Shown here one piece after another: positions 14,298 through 14,830 of a stretch of 14,830 nucleotides of DNA. Numbering within the stretch: the stretch's first letter is position 1; every line of letters starts with the position of its first letter. A program made the translations under genes and the position numbers. The DNA lies in the NCBI GenBank assembly GCA_039587475.1, contig JBDHIK010000115.1:1-14830 (forward strand), given 5' to 3'. Source of the DNA: N074bin45 sp039587475. Its GTDB lineage: Bacteria; Gemmatimonadota; Gemmatimonadetes; Gemmatimonadales; GWC2-71-9. Under the pieces are notes generated by a model that was not told the DNA's origin, made no database searches, and saw only the letters and a program-made list of their open reading frames with translations.

Positions 14298-14552
14298 ATG
14301 AGCACTCCTGAGGGTCTGCTGGCTCGCACCGTCGAGCACCTGGAACACCGGGACCCCGATCTCGTGCTGCGGCTCCGCGGTCGGGATCCGTCGGCCCCAC
14401 TGACACTGGTAGAAGTCCGGGCCATCGTGGTCCGGCTCAGGTCTCAGATGTTGGATGCTACCTTCGACGATACCCACATCGGTCCTGACATCTCCGCCAC
14501 CTCGGAGTTGTACGAAGCGTGGCGCCAGGTGCTGGAAGGCATGGAGGTCTAG
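14298..14552 (+). CDS. Unrecognised 84-residue protein leading the mazEF-like operon
   Basis: Not recognised. It is 84 residues long, soluble, rich in Leu, Glu, Asp and Arg and probably mostly helical (LTLVEVRAIVVRLRSQM and ATSELYEAWRQVLEGMEV). It has no Cys and no membrane segment. The ATG at 14298 lies four bases after the TGTATATAC repeats and has no Shine-Dalgarno; a GTG at 14283 inside the operator would add five residues and is less likely. Its final codons carry the GGAGGT ribosome-binding site of the antitoxin gene, which starts three bases after its stop, so the two are translated together. It may be a third component, chaperone or regulator of the toxin-antitoxin pair, or an unrelated passenger. 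Confidence 0.6.
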   Translation: MSTPEGLLARTVEHLEHRDPDLVLRLRGRDPSAPLTLVEVRAIVVRLRSQMLDATFDDTHIGPDISATSELYEAWRQVLEGMEV

Positions 14553-14555
14553 CGC

Positions 14556-14795
14556 GTGCGCACACGCATCGCCAAGTGGGGCAACAGCTTGGGCCTTCGG
14601 ATTCCCAAGGCCTTCATCGCCGACGCCGGCTTGGCCGACGGCGATGAAGTGGAGATCTCACTCGAAGGTGGCCGAATCGTCATTACGCCGGTGGGTAAGG
14701 ACTACGGTCTGGGTGAGCTGGTAGACGGCATCACCCGCGAGAATCGACACGACGAGAGGGATTGGGGTCCTCCCGTGGGGAATGAGGTGTGGTAG
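14556..14795 (+). CDS. mazE: MazE/AbrB-type antitoxin
   Basis: This 79-residue protein has the swapped-hairpin AbrB/MazE DNA-binding domain at residues 1-45: RIAKWGNSLGLRIPKAF is the diagnostic loop, followed by GLADGDEVEISLEGGRIVITP. The tail from about residue 50 (YGLGELVDGITRENRHDE) is acidic and likely disordered, as expected for the part that wraps the toxin. MazE antitoxins neutralise the MazF endoribonuclease and repress their own operon. The GTG start at 14556 has a perfect GGAGGT (14543-14548) seven bases upstream. The toxin gene begins seven bases inside its 3' end. The doubled TGTATATAC upstream is the likely operator. Confidence 0.88.
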   Translation: MRTRIAKWGNSLGLRIPKAFIADAGLADGDEVEISLEGGRIVITPVGKDYGLGELVDGITRENRHDERDWGPPVGNEVW

Positions 14796-14830
14796 CTCCC
14801 GACCGGGGCGACCTGGTGCTGATCGATATC
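14789..14830 (+). CDS. mazF: Probable MazF-type toxin, first 14 codons (3' end outside window)
   Basis: From a GTG at 14789 the frame is open to the last base and reads MVAPDRGDLVLIDI. The PxRGDLVxxD opening is that of MazF/PemK endoribonucleases, whose first strand begins RGD(I/V)-x-hydrophobic-x-(D/N). It overlaps the antitoxin stop by seven bases, the usual tight coupling of toxin to antitoxin. Only 14 residues are visible, so the call rests on this motif plus the MazE neighbour. Confidence 0.75.
   Translation, partial: MVAPDRGDLVLIDI

Noticed and set aside
13734..14477. Long minus-strand open frame (247 codons) opposite the FTR-like gene and the first TA ORF
   Set aside because: It is antisense to a gene with intact Cys motifs and a good Shine-Dalgarno; the translation shows no recognisable domain and is a by-product of high GC.

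Overview
The window is GC-rich, densely packed bacterial chromosome. The lipoprotein signal on the M19 peptidase, the RimK-type ribosome-modifying genes and the mixture of Shine-Dalgarno and non-Shine-Dalgarno starts suggest a free-living Gram-negative bacterium. Gemmatimonadota or a similar high-GC phylum is my best guess, but this rests on general look and not on any marker gene.

Layout, left to right. (1) 1-2966: arginine biosynthesis, with the C-terminal part of the arginine repressor ArgR, then argG and argH, which overlap by ATGA. (2) 2967-6981: a tightly coupled ion-channel operon made of a small acidic hydrophilic ORF, a DUF432-like protein, an MscS mechanosensitive channel and a two-TM CASTOR/POLLUX-like channel with two RCK-like halves. 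Its codon use looks less GC-biased than its neighbours, so it may be an inserted cassette. (3) 6982-7541: a 560-base stretch with what looks like the frameshifted remnant of a secreted-protein gene, a 10-bp hairpin and a C/A-rich imperfect repeat. (4) 7542-10578: an M19 membrane-dipeptidase lipoprotein and an ALDH7-family (aminoadipate semialdehyde/piperideine-6-carboxylate) dehydrogenase, separated by a structured intergenic region. (5) 10665-13016: a three-gene operon of a RimB-like retropepsin-fold protease (PF05618), RimK (glutamate ligase for ribosomal protein S6) and an M14-type succinylglutamate desuccinylase/aspartoacylase-like enzyme. It reads as a writer/eraser set for protein glutamylation. 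(6) 13020-13703, minus strand: a CorA-type metal transporter that lacks most of its N-terminal cytoplasmic domain. (7) 13839-14252: a small ferredoxin:thioredoxin-reductase-like catalytic subunit. (8) 14273-14830: a toxin-antitoxin locus with a doubled TGTATATAC operator/promoter, an unrecognised 84-residue ORF, a MazE/AbrB-type antitoxin and the first 14 codons of a probable MazF toxin running off the window.

The most promising novelty is the ion-channel operon (a little-characterised DUF432 protein plus an unknown small ORF, coupled to two different channels). Next come the extra ORF leading the mazEF operon and the combination of protease, ligase and M14 hydrolase around RimK. No rRNA, tRNA, CRISPR array or insertion sequence was seen.
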